A DNA stretch of 64,000 nucleotides from an uncultured Bacteroides sp. Lineage in GTDB: Bacteria > Bacteroidota > Bacteroidia > Bacteroidales > Bacteroidaceae. Below the pieces are notes generated by a model. The model saw only the letters and a program-made list of their open reading frames with translations, made no database searches and was not told the DNA's origin. Position 1 is the first letter of the stretch. The number at the start of each line of letters is the position of its first letter. Location: contig CAAEFE010000066.1 in NCBI GenBank assembly GCA_900755095.1, positions 1 to 64,000 on the forward strand, given 5' to 3'. Below, piece after piece: positions 56,005-64,000 of the stretch. Both the position numbers and the translations under genes were made by a program.

Positions 56005-56328
56005 TTACTTCTTATCAGCCTTCTGACCGTCTTTCTTTGTTTCTTTTACAAATTCGGCTTCATAACTGAACTTATTAAACCCTGCCTGCAACTTCTTTAC
56101 ATTCGTTTTTTCAGCGTCATACGTAATGGTTACCATTTTCGTTTTTACTTCGGTCGAAATATCCTTCAGCCCTTTCTCAAAACGCATATTGTCCTTTACT
56201 TTCTTTTCGCATTTCTCACAGTGCATCTGCGACACTTTAAATACAACAACACGAATATCTTTTGCCAATACAGCTGTTACACTCAAAAGAGCCACCACGC
56301 AAGTGGCCATCCATCTTTTTGTTCTCAT
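56005..56328 (-). CDS. Secreted heavy-metal-associated (HMA) domain protein
   Basis: The 107-aa product has a signal peptide (LLSVTAVLA) and a single HMA domain with QMHCEKCEKKV, the CxxC metal motif, then TYDAEKTNVKKLQAGFNKF. The C-terminus is lysine-rich. A periplasmic metallochaperone between the outer-membrane receptor and the ATPase is the natural reading of the gene order (inference). It lies 97 nt upstream of copA. Confidence 0.88.
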   Translation of the reverse strand: MRTKRWMATCVVALLSVTAVLAKDIRVVVFKVSQMHCEKCEKKVKDNMRFEKGLKDISTEVKTKMVTITYDAEKTNVKKLQAGFNKFSYEAEFVKETKKDGQKADKK

Positions 56329-56397
56329 TTTTCTTATCAGTTTAAAATTAATATTCTTTATTATGCAATCGTTTCTTTCATTCGCTATTTCCTGCTT

Positions 56398-58620
56398 TTA
56401 CTCACTATTTCTAGCTAAGTTAAAACGTATTCCGATATATCCTTTTGCTCCGTGCACCGGTCCCCAAATCATGGTAGAATCAAAGTTGTTCCCCCAGGGA
56501 TTTGCCGCATCGATAATCGGATTCTTTTGTTTGAAATTTGTCAGGTTCTCGCCTCCTAGGTAGATAGACCAACGACGGAAGTAACGGGTCACCTGTAAAC
56601 TCAACTGTTCAAAACTGCCATAACGACGTTCCCAAGACAACTGTCCGCCTCCCAACTCATAAGGAGTAGGCATCCTGCCACCGCCATTCAGTTGCAGTGT
56701 AGCGTCAAACTGCCATATTCCCAGCGGAGTTTGGTAAGAAGCCGTAAGTAGTCCTTTATATTTGCTGGTCAGCGGTTTCTCCATTCGTTCACCTTTGTAG
56801 GTCGTTTTTGCATCCGTGAGCCGGTAAGCACCTGTCAGAGTGAATCCTTTGAAGAAAGGATAACTTGCTTCCACCTGGAACACATGCGAATAAGAGCGTC
56901 CATCCAAATTATAGAAAGCTACTTCATGGGGGGTGCTATCCATATCCACTATCACTTGTTTCAGGAAATCCGTATAATAGTATTCTGCATTCACATTCAG
57001 CGTTTTGCCGAATATAGGGATATAAGTAGAGACGCTGGCACCGTAGTTCCATGCTTCTTCCATATCCAGGTTCTTTGCTATTTCCACCTTACGACTGCTG
57101 GAAAGCAGGTAGTTGTTTTCCGCCAACACATGATTGGTACGGTACCCTTTTCCGGCAGAAAGACGGAAATTCACATAATCATTCGGATTGTACTTAAGAT
57201 GCGCACGCGGAGTCACGAAGAAACCATGTTCGTTACTGTAATCACCACGCAGACCGGCCATTACCATCCATTTATCATTCAGATTCAACGTATATTGCAC
57301 GTAAGCACCGGGAACAGCTTCCTTTTCAAAGGCTTTGAGAGGATTGTCCGTTGTATTTTCCAAACGGTAATGTTGGTCATAAGCGTCATAATTGAAGCTC
57401 AACCCTGCGGAGAAACTATTTTGCGGATTAAATTCCGTTTCAAACATCAGCGAAGCATAGACGTTGGTTTGATCCACATTATACAGTTTGCGTCCATACG
57501 TAGCATCCTGATTGTGTAAAGTGGTGGAAAGAATCAAAGCCAGGTTCGTATTCTTCTCCTTATTAAAGATATAGGCATTCTTGGTGAAGAATTCATAGCG
57601 CTCCGTATCGATCCCTACTTTATACAGGTCACCGGAGTGCATTGTCCCTCCGTGATTGGCCTGTCCGCTGGTACGTGTTTCAGAAAGGGCTTTGATACCT
57701 GCCTGGAAAACATAATGGTCGCCCATGTATGCCCACCGGTTCCACACATTATACTGTTCTACCTGCGGAATATCCACAAATCCGTCATCGTTGCCATCAT
57801 GCGCCTTGGTCTCATTTTCGTAATGCGCCAGCAGAGAAGTGCTCCATCGTTTGGAAAGTTTCAATGTAGCGTCCGCATTGGCTTCATATCGGTTGGTAGT
57901 GCTTGCAAAAAGATTGGCAGACACCCAATCAGCTTCCGGCAACTGCGGTTTCTTAAATTCTACGTTTATCTGTCCTGTGATGGCTTCATAACCATTCTTC
58001 ACCGAAGATGTTCCTTTGGAAACCTGTATACTCTGCATCCACGGACCGGGGACATATCCCAATCCATAAGGAGCGGCGGCTCCCCGATAATTCGGGATGT
58101 TTTCCGTCAACATCTGCACATAAGTGCCAGACAGCCCCAACAATTTAATTTGTTTGGCTCCTGTTGCCGCATCGGAATAACTCACATCTACTGAAGGGTT
58201 CGTCACAAAACTTTCACCCAGGTTACAACAAGCGGCTCTACTCAATTCGGCACTGCTTATCATGTCTTCGTTCATTACGCTACTGCGCAATTTCATCGTT
58301 CCCAGTTTACGAGTGACAATATTCACTTCATTCAGTTCCACTCCATCACGAAGCACAATATCCAGTTGTTGATTTTTACTGCTCACATGAATCGTGTCGT
58401 TCTGAAAACCGATAAAGCTGACAATCAGCATGTGGCTTTTGGAAGGTTTAGTGATAGAAAAACTACCATCCTCTTTGGTTGTCACTCCTTGTCCTGTATT
58501 CATCCAGAACACATTGGCACCCGGAATAGCCTCCCCGGTACTATCTTTCACTGTTCCCCGTACTTGCGCATATATATTGCCGGCAAATAACAGGAACAGT
58601 CCTATTATCATATATTTCAT
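56398..58620 (-). CDS. TonB-dependent receptor of the copper-type module
   Basis: The 740-aa product has a signal peptide (LLFAGNIYAQ) and an N-terminal carboxypeptidase-D-like domain (VRGTVKDSTGEAIPGANVFW). A plug follows (VDVSYSDAATGAKQIKLLGL, SIQVSKGTSSVKNGYEAITGQINVEF), then a barrel ending KGYIGIRFNLARNSE. It is not SusC-like. Its place with HMA and CopA genes suggests a metal or metallophore substrate. A SRAACCNLGESF segment after the plug start has a vicinal cysteine pair that could bind metal. A minus-strand TAATTTTG box (58653-58646) precedes it. Confidence 0.88.
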   Translation of the reverse strand: MKYMIIGLFLLFAGNIYAQVRGTVKDSTGEAIPGANVFWMNTGQGVTTKEDGSFSITKPSKSHMLIVSFIGFQNDTIHVSSKNQQLDIVLRDGVELNEVNIVTRKLGTMKLRSSVMNEDMISSAELSRAACCNLGESFVTNPSVDVSYSDAATGAKQIKLLGLSGTYVQMLTENIPNYRGAAAPYGLGYVPGPWMQSIQVSKGTSSVKNGYEAITGQINVEFKKPQLPEADWVSANLFASTTNRYEANADATLKLSKRWSTSLLAHYENETKAHDGNDDGFVDIPQVEQYNVWNRWAYMGDHYVFQAGIKALSETRTSGQANHGGTMHSGDLYKVGIDTERYEFFTKNAYIFNKEKNTNLALILSTTLHNQDATYGRKLYNVDQTNVYASLMFETEFNPQNSFSAGLSFNYDAYDQHYRLENTTDNPLKAFEKEAVPGAYVQYTLNLNDKWMVMAGLRGDYSNEHGFFVTPRAHLKYNPNDYVNFRLSAGKGYRTNHVLAENNYLLSSSRKVEIAKNLDMEEAWNYGASVSTYIPIFGKTLNVNAEYYYTDFLKQVIVDMDSTPHEVAFYNLDGRSYSHVFQVEASYPFFKGFTLTGAYRLTDAKTTYKGERMEKPLTSKYKGLLTASYQTPLGIWQFDATLQLNGGGRMPTPYELGGGQLSWERRYGSFEQLSLQVTRYFRRWSIYLGGENLTNFKQKNPIIDAANPWGNNFDSTMIWGPVHGAKGYIGIRFNLARNSE

Positions 58621-58744
58621 TCTTTCTAAAGTTACTTTCGAGATACAAAATTAATTCATTTCTCATGCAACTTAGTTGCATTCAGTGCTGCTTTACTTTC
58701 ATGTTCTATTGAAAGCAAAGGATTAAATAAGAAAGAAATAGTGG

Positions 58745-59143
58745 CTAAATAATATAAGTGGAATATAGCGCCAGCTTCTGCCTCGAACAGAGAGGTGGCG
58801 GAGAGGTCAGACTATCATATTCTACCGATTTATCCGCATAGGTCGGAGTCAACAGATAGCAAAAATGCTCACACAAAAGATCGACTACTAAAGCTGATGT
58901 TGTCAGTTCAGTAGTATGTTTCATCAAATCGAGCTTATAGATAATAGCTGTACAACCCTTATCTTTACAACCTTTTTTTGAATCACAAGTATGAGTCTTT
59001 TTACACTTCGGACAGCCTGTATCACAACAGCTCTGCACCGTTTCACAACGGACACAGCAATAATGCACAATAGAGACTCCACCTCCTGAATAGATAATCA
59101 GGAGAGAAAGGATAAGTGCTGTTATGTAGGCTAGTTTTTTCAT
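58745..59143 (-). CDS. Cys-rich HYC_CC_PP-like secreted protein
   Basis: With the start at 59143 the precursor is 132 aa. A signal peptide (ITALILSLLIIYSGG) is followed by VHYCCVRCETVQSCC, CPKCKKTHTC and DSKKGCKDKGC, giving 13 or more cysteines. The C-terminus has SPPPL, which fits the HYC...CC...PP pattern of small Bacteroidetes proteins. Metal binding is likely from composition and from the neighbouring receptor, HMA protein and copper ATPase. It leads the module; a minus-strand TATCTTTG (59160-59153) lies 9 nt upstream of its start. Confidence 0.75.
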   Translation of the reverse strand: MKKLAYITALILSLLIIYSGGGVSIVHYCCVRCETVQSCCDTGCPKCKKTHTCDSKKGCKDKGCTAIIYKLDLMKHTTELTTSALVVDLLCEHFCYLLTPTYADKSVEYDSLTSPPPLCSRQKLALYSTYII

Positions 59144-59297
59144 TTCAGAGGACAAAGATAAGAATAAAAACAGATTTTCCTATAATTTTTCGTAATTAAG
59201 ATTCAATCAATCCGATACAGACACATTCTCTTTCCTTTATTTGGCTATTTTAGAGTCATATCAGCACTATTAACTCTTTTTACTCAACAATAAAACC

Positions 59298-59305
59298 TAT
59301 CTTTG
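59298..59305 (+). promoter_or_regulatory. Candidate promoter -7 box for the phosphoesterase gene
   Basis: TATCTTTG, exact TAnnTTTG match, 34 nt before the ATG at 59340, with T-rich sequence about 19 bp upstream. Confidence 0.45.
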
Positions 59306-59339
59306 CCCCAATAAATTCTCTGATTTTTAAGTAAACGCT

Positions 59340-60425
59340 ATGCTTACATATTTACTCATCATTATCACTCTTTATCTGGCAGGTAATGCCTACATATTTA
59401 TCAGAGCAAAGCAAGCTCTGAAAGTTAAATCTCTCGGAGTAAAAATATTCCTGACCGTTTTATTCTGGATATGTGCTTTATCCTTTTTCGGCACGATGCT
59501 AACTCGTAACCTTGAGATGCCTGTCTTTATCTCCCATTCAATGTACACCATTGGAACAAGTTGGTTGATATTTACTCTATACATGGCATTATTCTTGCTT
59601 TTGTTTGATATCTTGAAATTATTCAAAGTTGTCTACAAATATAGGTTCTATCTGTCTTTAGTGTTCACGTTGGGATTGCTGGGATGTGGGGTATATAACT
59701 ATCATCACCCGGAAACCAATGTAGTCAGCATTTTAACCAATAAACGATATGAAGATACTCCCCAAGCAATTAAAATCGTCGCAATCAGCGATGTTCACTT
59801 GGGAAATGGTACAGGGAAAGCCGCATTAAAAAAATATGTGGAAATGATAAATGCGCAGCATCCCAACCTGATACTGATTAGTGGTGACTTGATTGATAAT
59901 AGCGTCGTACCTCTTTATACAGAGAATATGGCGGAAGAATTAGCTAACTTGAAAGCTCCTATGGGTATCTATATGGTTCTCGGCAATCACGAATACATTA
60001 GCGGTATCGATGAAAGTATCCGATATATTAAAAGCACTCAAATACAATTATTGCGCGATTCAGTAGTTACACTTCCCAACGGCATACAACTGATAGGACG
60101 TGATGACCGTCATAACCGCAAGCGTCATTCCCTGCAAGAGTTAATGGTGAATATCGATAAAAGCAAACCTATCATTTTATTGGATCATCAACCTTTTGAT
60201 TTGGAAAAAACGGAAGCTGCCGGCATCGACCTGCAATTCAGTGGGCATACACACCACGGACAAATATGGCCTATTAATTGGGTGACCGATTATATCTTCG
60301 AGCAAAGCCACGGTTATCGCCAATGGGGAAACAGTCACGTGTATGTATCTTCCGGATTGTCTCTTTGGGGACCACCCTTCAGAATAGGAACGCATAGTGA
60401 AATGGTTATTTTCAATTTTCAATGA
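59340..60425 (+). CDS. Membrane-bound metallophosphoesterase
   Basis: The 361-aa product starts with four membrane helices (about 1-22, 32-55, 68-92 and 100-118). The calcineurin-like domain then shows all metal motifs: AISDVHLGNG, LISGDLID, VLGNHEYISG, LLDHQP and FSGHTHHGQIWP. The layout is that of YaeI/YkuE-type phosphodiesterases that hydrolyse lipid-linked or nucleotide diphosphates; the substrate is unknown. It is a single gene with its own promoter box. Confidence 0.9.
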   Translation: MLTYLLIIITLYLAGNAYIFIRAKQALKVKSLGVKIFLTVLFWICALSFFGTMLTRNLEMPVFISHSMYTIGTSWLIFTLYMALFLLLFDILKLFKVVYKYRFYLSLVFTLGLLGCGVYNYHHPETNVVSILTNKRYEDTPQAIKIVAISDVHLGNGTGKAALKKYVEMINAQHPNLILISGDLIDNSVVPLYTENMAEELANLKAPMGIYMVLGNHEYISGIDESIRYIKSTQIQLLRDSVVTLPNGIQLIGRDDRHNRKRHSLQELMVNIDKSKPIILLDHQPFDLEKTEAAGIDLQFSGHTHHGQIWPINWVTDYIFEQSHGYRQWGNSHVYVSSGLSLWGPPFRIGTHSEMVIFNFQ

Positions 60426-60476
60426 ATATTATGCAGTTTTGTCACATATGTTACAGTTTCCAAGCAATCTCTGCCC

Positions 60477-60484
60477 TATCTTTG
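60477..60484 (+). promoter_or_regulatory. Candidate promoter -7 box for the YecH-like gene
   Basis: TATCTTTG, exact TAnnTTTG match, 13 nt before the ATG at 60498, implying a very short leader. Confidence 0.45.
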
Positions 60485-60497
60485 CAGAAAAAAGATT

Positions 60498-60731
60498 ATG
60501 GAACAATTACATGCTCATGAAGTCCTCCACATGATGGAAGGAAATAGCTACTCGGAATCATCATTGCGGGAAGCAATCATTAAGAAGTTTGGCTCACAGC
60601 AACGTTTTTATGCTTGCTCGGCAGAAAACATGGATGTAGATACCCTTATCGAATTTCTGAAAATGAAAGGGAAATTTATGCCTGCTGAAGATGGATTCAC
60701 AGTAGATATCACTAAAGTTTGCAAGCATTGA
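60498..60731 (+). CDS. YecH-like (DUF2492) small metal-binding protein
   Basis: The 77-aa product has the family pattern LHAHEVLHMMEGNSYSESSL, then AIIKKFGSQQRFYACSAENM and LIEFLKMKGKFMP, ending in DITKVCKH. Histidines at the start, a Cys in FYACS and a CKH end are likely metal ligands. Function is unknown. A perfect hairpin begins at its stop codon. Confidence 0.85.
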   Translation: MEQLHAHEVLHMMEGNSYSESSLREAIIKKFGSQQRFYACSAENMDVDTLIEFLKMKGKFMPAEDGFTVDITKVCKH

Positions 60732-60753
60732 TTGGCGGATAATATCCGCCAAT
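60731..60753 (+). terminator. Hairpin at the stop of the YecH-like gene
   Basis: ATTGGCGGAT (60731-60740) and ATCCGCCAAT (60744-60753) form a perfect stem with a 3-nt loop; CCCATTTTT follows. Confidence 0.75.
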
Positions 60754-60869
60754 CCCATTTTTGGGGATAAATAGCTGCATTTTTTTCTGTTTTTATTAGC
60801 CCGATTCACGAATTTCATCTATATTTGTCAATAGTGAATGATAAAACAAATGTTGAATTTACAGAAAAA

Positions 60870-61727
60870 ATGGGTATGAAAAAACAATATGTCAGTCTGC
60901 TTGCAATTATACTTTCGGTAAGCGGCTTTTTGTTTTCTTGTCATGACAAGATGAACAAAAACACAGGTGCGTTACAGTTTGATAGCATTCAAGTGAATAA
61001 GACAGCTCACCTCTTCAATGATACAGCCAAACCGGCCTGCAATATTATTATTAATTTTGCTTATCCGATAAAATCATCGGATGATATGCTGAAAGACAGT
61101 CTGAATACTTATTTCATTTCGGCCTGTTTCGGAGATAAATACATCGGCGAAAAACCGGAAGAAGTTGTAAAGCAATATACCGAGAATTATATCAGCGAAT
61201 ACCGTCGCGATCTCGAGCCTATGTATACCGAAGATGAGAAAGACAAGGAAGACGAATCTTCCATCGGTGCCTGGTATTCTTATTATAAAGGTATAGAAAG
61301 CCATGTGCAACTGTATGATAAAGATCTACTTGTATATCGCATCGACTATAACGAATATACCGGAGGTGCACATGGAATTTACATGGCAACTTATTTAAAT
61401 ATGGACCTCACCCTGATGCGTCCGCTCCGCCTCGATGATATTTTTGTCGGAGACTACAAAGACGCATTGACCGACCTGATCTGGAATCAGCTCATGGCAG
61501 ATAACAAAGTGACCACTCACGAAGCATTGGAAGATATGGGATATGCTTCCACCGGGGACATCGCTCCGACAGAAAATTTCTATCTAAGCAAAGAAGGAAT
61601 CACCTTCTATTATAATGTATACGATATCACTCCTTATTCTATGGGACCTGTAAAGGTAACAATCCCATTTGCTATGATGGAACATCTATTAGGCAGTAAC
61701 CCGATTCTGGGAGAGCTAAAAAATTAA
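60870..61727 (+). CDS. DUF4163/DUF3298 (RsiV-like) lipoprotein
   Basis: The start at 60870 (or 60876) gives a lipoprotein signal VSGFLFSC. Two domains follow, as in the DUF4163 + DUF3298 family to which the RsiV anti-sigma ectodomain belongs: CNIINFAYP-like NIIINFAYPIKSSDDML, IDYNEYTGGAHGIYMATYLN with the GGAH motif, and RPLRLDDIFVGDYKDALTDL, ending YDITPYSMGPVKVTIPF. There is no transmembrane anti-sigma part, so it is a lipid-anchored relative; the family binds lysozyme or glycan ligands in some cases. Role here is unknown. Confidence 0.82.
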   Translation: MGMKKQYVSLLAIILSVSGFLFSCHDKMNKNTGALQFDSIQVNKTAHLFNDTAKPACNIIINFAYPIKSSDDMLKDSLNTYFISACFGDKYIGEKPEEVVKQYTENYISEYRRDLEPMYTEDEKDKEDESSIGAWYSYYKGIESHVQLYDKDLLVYRIDYNEYTGGAHGIYMATYLNMDLTLMRPLRLDDIFVGDYKDALTDLIWNQLMADNKVTTHEALEDMGYASTGDIAPTENFYLSKEGITFYYNVYDITPYSMGPVKVTIPFAMMEHLLGSNPILGELKN

Positions 61728-61750
61728 AAATCATAAAAAGCTGAACACCA

Positions 61751-61799
61751 ATGAATATCCTGTTGTTATCACTTCCATGTGACAGAATAGGATATTCAT
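61751..61799. repeat. Long nested hairpin upstream of rsmG
   Basis: ATGAATATCCT (61751-61761) pairs with AGGATATTCAT (61789-61799), and the inner TGTTATCAC pairs with GTGACA. No T tract follows on the + strand. It may terminate the lipoprotein gene or act in the rsmG leader. Confidence 0.55.
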
Positions 61800-61840
61800 C
61801 CACATCTATCATTCAAAACTTATAATTCAAAATTCAAACA

Positions 61841-62461
61841 GTGGAAATCATACTGAAATATTTTCCTGATCTGACGGAAGAGCAGCGCAAACAATTCGCA
61901 GCTCTATACGACCTCTACACTGACTGGAATTCAAAAATCAACGTTATCTCCCGCAAGGACATTGAGAATTTATATGAGCATCACGTGCTCCATTCATTAG
62001 GCATTGCCAAAATCATCCAATTCCGCCCCGGAACCAGCATCATGGACTTGGGTACAGGAGGAGGTTTTCCTGGCATTCCTTTAGCAATCCTGTTTCCCGA
62101 GGTAAAATTCCACCTCGTAGACAGTATCGGCAAAAAAGTACGTGTAGCAACCGAAGTGGCAAATGCCATCGGACTGAAAAATGTGACTTTCCGCCATGCC
62201 CGTGCAGAAGAGGAGAAACGAACGTTCGACTTTGTTGTCAGCCGTGCCGTAATGCCTTTGGCGGATTTGATTAAGATTATTAAAAAGAATATCTCTTCGA
62301 AACAACAGAATGCATTGCCCAACGGACTTATCTGTCTCAAAGGCGGTGAACTGGAGCATGAAACAATGCCGTTCAAACATAAAACGGTCATTCATAGCTT
62401 GAGCGACAACTTCGAGGAAGAGTTCTTTAAAACAAAAAAAGTGGTATATGTTCCGATTTAA
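61841..62461 (+). CDS. rsmG: 16S rRNA (guanine-N7)-methyltransferase RsmG (GidB)
   Basis: RsmG methylates G527 of 16S rRNA. The 206-aa product starts with GTG at 61841; no in-frame ATG lies close. It has the family start ILKYFPDLTEEQRKQFAALY, then YDLYTDWNSKINVISRKDIE, the SAM-binding MDLGTGGGFPGIPLAI and VVSRAVMPLADLIKII. The long hairpin 42 nt upstream is the only obvious control element. Confidence 0.94.
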   Translation: MEIILKYFPDLTEEQRKQFAALYDLYTDWNSKINVISRKDIENLYEHHVLHSLGIAKIIQFRPGTSIMDLGTGGGFPGIPLAILFPEVKFHLVDSIGKKVRVATEVANAIGLKNVTFRHARAEEEKRTFDFVVSRAVMPLADLIKIIKKNISSKQQNALPNGLICLKGGELEHETMPFKHKTVIHSLSDNFEEEFFKTKKVVYVPI

Positions 62462-62504
62462 ACAAGACTATATGTTCTGATAGATGATAAATCATAGAGA
62501 AACC

Positions 62505-63143
62505 ATGAAAATAAAAAGATTTGAATTTAATATGTTTCCCGTAAATTGCTACGTATTATGGGATGACACTAAAGAAGCAGTCGTAATTGATCCGGGCTGT
62601 TTCTATGAAGAAGAAAAGCAGGCACTGAAAAAGTTCATTCTTACCAATGAACTGAATGTAAAGCATCTGCTGAATACTCATTTACACCTGGATCATATCT
62701 TCGGAAATCCGTTCATGCTGAAAGAATTCGGGTTATCGGCAGAAGCAAACAAAGCAGACGAGTACTGGATTGACGAAGCACCGAAACAAAGCAGAATGTT
62801 TGGTTTTCAGTTGCAGGAAGAACCTGTACCACTGGGCAAATACCTGCATGACGGAGATATCATCACTTTCGGACATACCAAACTGGAAGCAATACACGTG
62901 CCCGGACATTCACCCGGCAGCTTGGTGTACTATTGCAAAGAAGACAACTGCATGTTCTCCGGTGACGTCCTGTTCCAAGGCAGCATCGGCCGTGCTGATC
63001 TCACAGGAGGCAACTTCGATGAACTGATAGAACATATTTGCAGCCGTTTATTTGTTCTTCCCAACGAAACAGTCGTTTATCCGGGACACGGCGCTCCCAC
63101 GACTATCGGAATGGAAAAAGCTGAAAACCCATTTTTTAGATAA
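62505..63143 (+). CDS. MBL-fold metallo-hydrolase
   Basis: With the start at 62505 (MKIKRFEFNMFPVNCY) the product is 212 aa of the glyoxalase-II-like branch. Metal motifs are THLHLDHIFG (HxHxDH), VPGHSPGSLVYYC, FSGDVLFQGSIGRADL and YPGHGAPTTIG. It probably hydrolyses a thioester, though the substrate is unknown. It lies 43 nt after rsmG, probably in the same transcript. Confidence 0.9.
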   Translation: MKIKRFEFNMFPVNCYVLWDDTKEAVVIDPGCFYEEEKQALKKFILTNELNVKHLLNTHLHLDHIFGNPFMLKEFGLSAEANKADEYWIDEAPKQSRMFGFQLQEEPVPLGKYLHDGDIITFGHTKLEAIHVPGHSPGSLVYYCKEDNCMFSGDVLFQGSIGRADLTGGNFDELIEHICSRLFVLPNETVVYPGHGAPTTIGMEKAENPFFR

Positions 63144-63151
63144 TAAAAAAG

Positions 63152-63236
63152 AAGTATTAAGTATCAGGTATTAGGTATTAACAAGGCTAATCGCCCATTA
63201 ACCGCAGTAATACTTAATACTTGATACTTAATACTT
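63152..63236. repeat. 29-bp inverted repeat upstream of gcvP
   Basis: The arms 63152-63180 and 63208-63236 match over 29 bp with two mismatches and enclose 27 bp. They are built from repeats of AAGTATTA (TAATACTT on the right). The right arm ends 19 nt before the gcvP start codon. It could be a terminator for the MBL gene or a control hairpin of gcvP. Confidence 0.75.
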
Positions 63237-63255
63237 AATTTAATACTTGATTATT

Positions 63256-64000
63256 ATGAAAACCGATTTGTTAGCTAGCCGTCACATCGGCATCAATGAA
63301 CAAGATACAGCCATAATGCTCCGCAAAATTGGCGTGAACTCACTGGACGAACTGATTAATCAGACAATTCCCGCCAATATACGGCTGAAAGAGCCGCTTG
63401 CATTGACTAGTCCACTGACGGAATACGAATTTGGAAAACACATCGCTGAACTGGCAGCTAAAAACAAACTATATACCACATATATCGGTTTGGGATGGTA
63501 CAACACGATCACTCCGGCCGTTATCCAGCGGAATGTATTCGAAAACCCAGTATGGTATACTTCTTACACTCCGTACCAGACAGAGGTATCGCAAGGACGT
63601 CTGGAAGCATTGATGAATTTCCAGACAGCCGTATGTGATCTTACTGCCATGCCACTCGCCAACTGCTCACTTCTGGACGAAGCAACTGCCGCCGCCGAAG
63701 CCGTAAGCATGATGTATGCCTTACGCTCCCGCGCGCAACAGAAAGCCAATGCGAACGTAGTCTTCGTAGACGAGAATATTTTTCCGCAGACATTAGCTGT
63801 CATGACTACACGTGCCGTACCTCAAGGCATCGAACTACGTGTAGGTAAATATAAAGATTTTGAACCTTCACCGGAAGTGTTTGCCTGTATTCTGCAATAT
63901 CCGAACTCACATGGAAACGTAGAGGACTATTCTGAATTTACCGAAAAAGCACATGCCGCAGACTGCAAAGTAGCTGTTGCCGCTGATATTTTAAGTCTCG
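63256..64000 (+). CDS. gcvP: Glycine dehydrogenase (decarboxylating), N-terminal part, cut by window end
   Basis: GcvP (P protein) decarboxylates glycine with PLP and passes the aminomethyl group to lipoylated H protein. The frame is open to the window end, so 248 codons are seen. Family blocks are SRHIGINEQDTAIMLRKIGV, SLDELINQTIPANIRL, YIGLGWYNTITPAVIQRNVF, NPVWYTSYTPYQTEVSQGRL and EALMNFQTAVCDLTAMPLAN, then LLDEATAAAEAVSMMYALR. The PLP lysine lies beyond the window. A long inverted repeat stands just before its start. Confidence 0.93.
   Translation, partial: MKTDLLASRHIGINEQDTAIMLRKIGVNSLDELINQTIPANIRLKEPLALTSPLTEYEFGKHIAELAAKNKLYTTYIGLGWYNTITPAVIQRNVFENPVWYTSYTPYQTEVSQGRLEALMNFQTAVCDLTAMPLANCSLLDEATAAAEAVSMMYALRSRAQQKANANVVFVDENIFPQTLAVMTTRAVPQGIELRVGKYKDFEPSPEVFACILQYPNSHGNVEDYSEFTEKAHAADCKVAVAADILSL

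Overview
The window is chromosomal DNA of a gut Bacteroides, probably close to the B. thetaiotaomicron / ovatus / caccae group. The signs are a SusC/SusD glycan-uptake locus with an ECF sigma / FecR anti-sigma pair, a Mfa-type fimbrial locus, DUF1735, BACON-like and DUF1573 proteins, a PorV/PorQ-like barrel, and many promoters with the Bacteroides -7 element TAnnTTTG. Species cannot be fixed from sequence reading alone. Both ends cut through genes: a SusC transporter on the left and gcvP on the right.

Left part (1-10.4 kb): a polysaccharide utilization locus on the + strand encodes a SusC transporter (5' end missing), a SusD-like lipoprotein, a GH18 glycosidase lipoprotein with an intact DxxDxDxE motif, a DUF1735-LamG surface protein and a DUF1735-F5/8 type C surface protein broken by a frameshift. 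Two palindromes that look like abutted insertion-sequence ends separate this locus from a FecR-type anti-sigma gene (-). An ECF sigma gene (+) diverges from it and overlaps by 4 nt a secreted YhcH/YjgK/YiaL-family protein. 10.4-18.1 kb: an AddA-like helicase-nuclease and an AddB-like iron-sulfur nuclease flank a small radical-SAM activase and a TonB-like protein with a cysteine-rich N-terminus. 18.2-20.3 kb: a receiver-histidine kinase and a UDP-glucuronate decarboxylase form one - strand unit.

20.5-34.7 kb: two tandem regulators of identical length (319 aa) precede a - strand fimbrial locus. In transcription order the locus holds a decayed first gene, DUF3575 barrel, DUF3868/OmpA-like protein, Mfa1-like major subunit, an internal terminator, Mfa2-like anchor, a FimA/Mfa4-like lipoprotein, a fimbrillin-family lipoprotein and a large tip-like lipoprotein with two C-terminal WRLPT...RCVR modules. 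34.8-39.0 kb is accessory: an inverted-repeat region, a ParB-like / PAPS-reductase-like / acetyltransferase trio (IbrB, IbrA, GNAT), an unknown coiled-coil protein and the relic of a mobile-element DnaB-like helicase.

39-64 kb is mostly core: fabH, tRNA-Asp, a PLP aminotransferase, YqgE/AlgH, recR, a sodium:solute symporter, engB (preceded by an array of four 13-bp near-palindromes at an exact 22-bp period), DUF4923 and DUF1573 proteins, an OPT transporter, an esterase fused to DUF1460, a PorV/PorQ-like barrel, lipB, an AraC regulator, a copper-type module (CopA ATPase, HMA protein, TonB receptor, Cys-rich HYC_CC_PP-like protein), a membrane phosphoesterase, a YecH-like protein, a DUF3298-like lipoprotein, rsmG, an MBL-fold hydrolase and the start of gcvP. 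The most attractive material for follow-up is the IbrA/IbrB trio, the paired 319-aa regulators, the 22-bp array before engB, and the inverted repeats upstream of the fimbrial locus.
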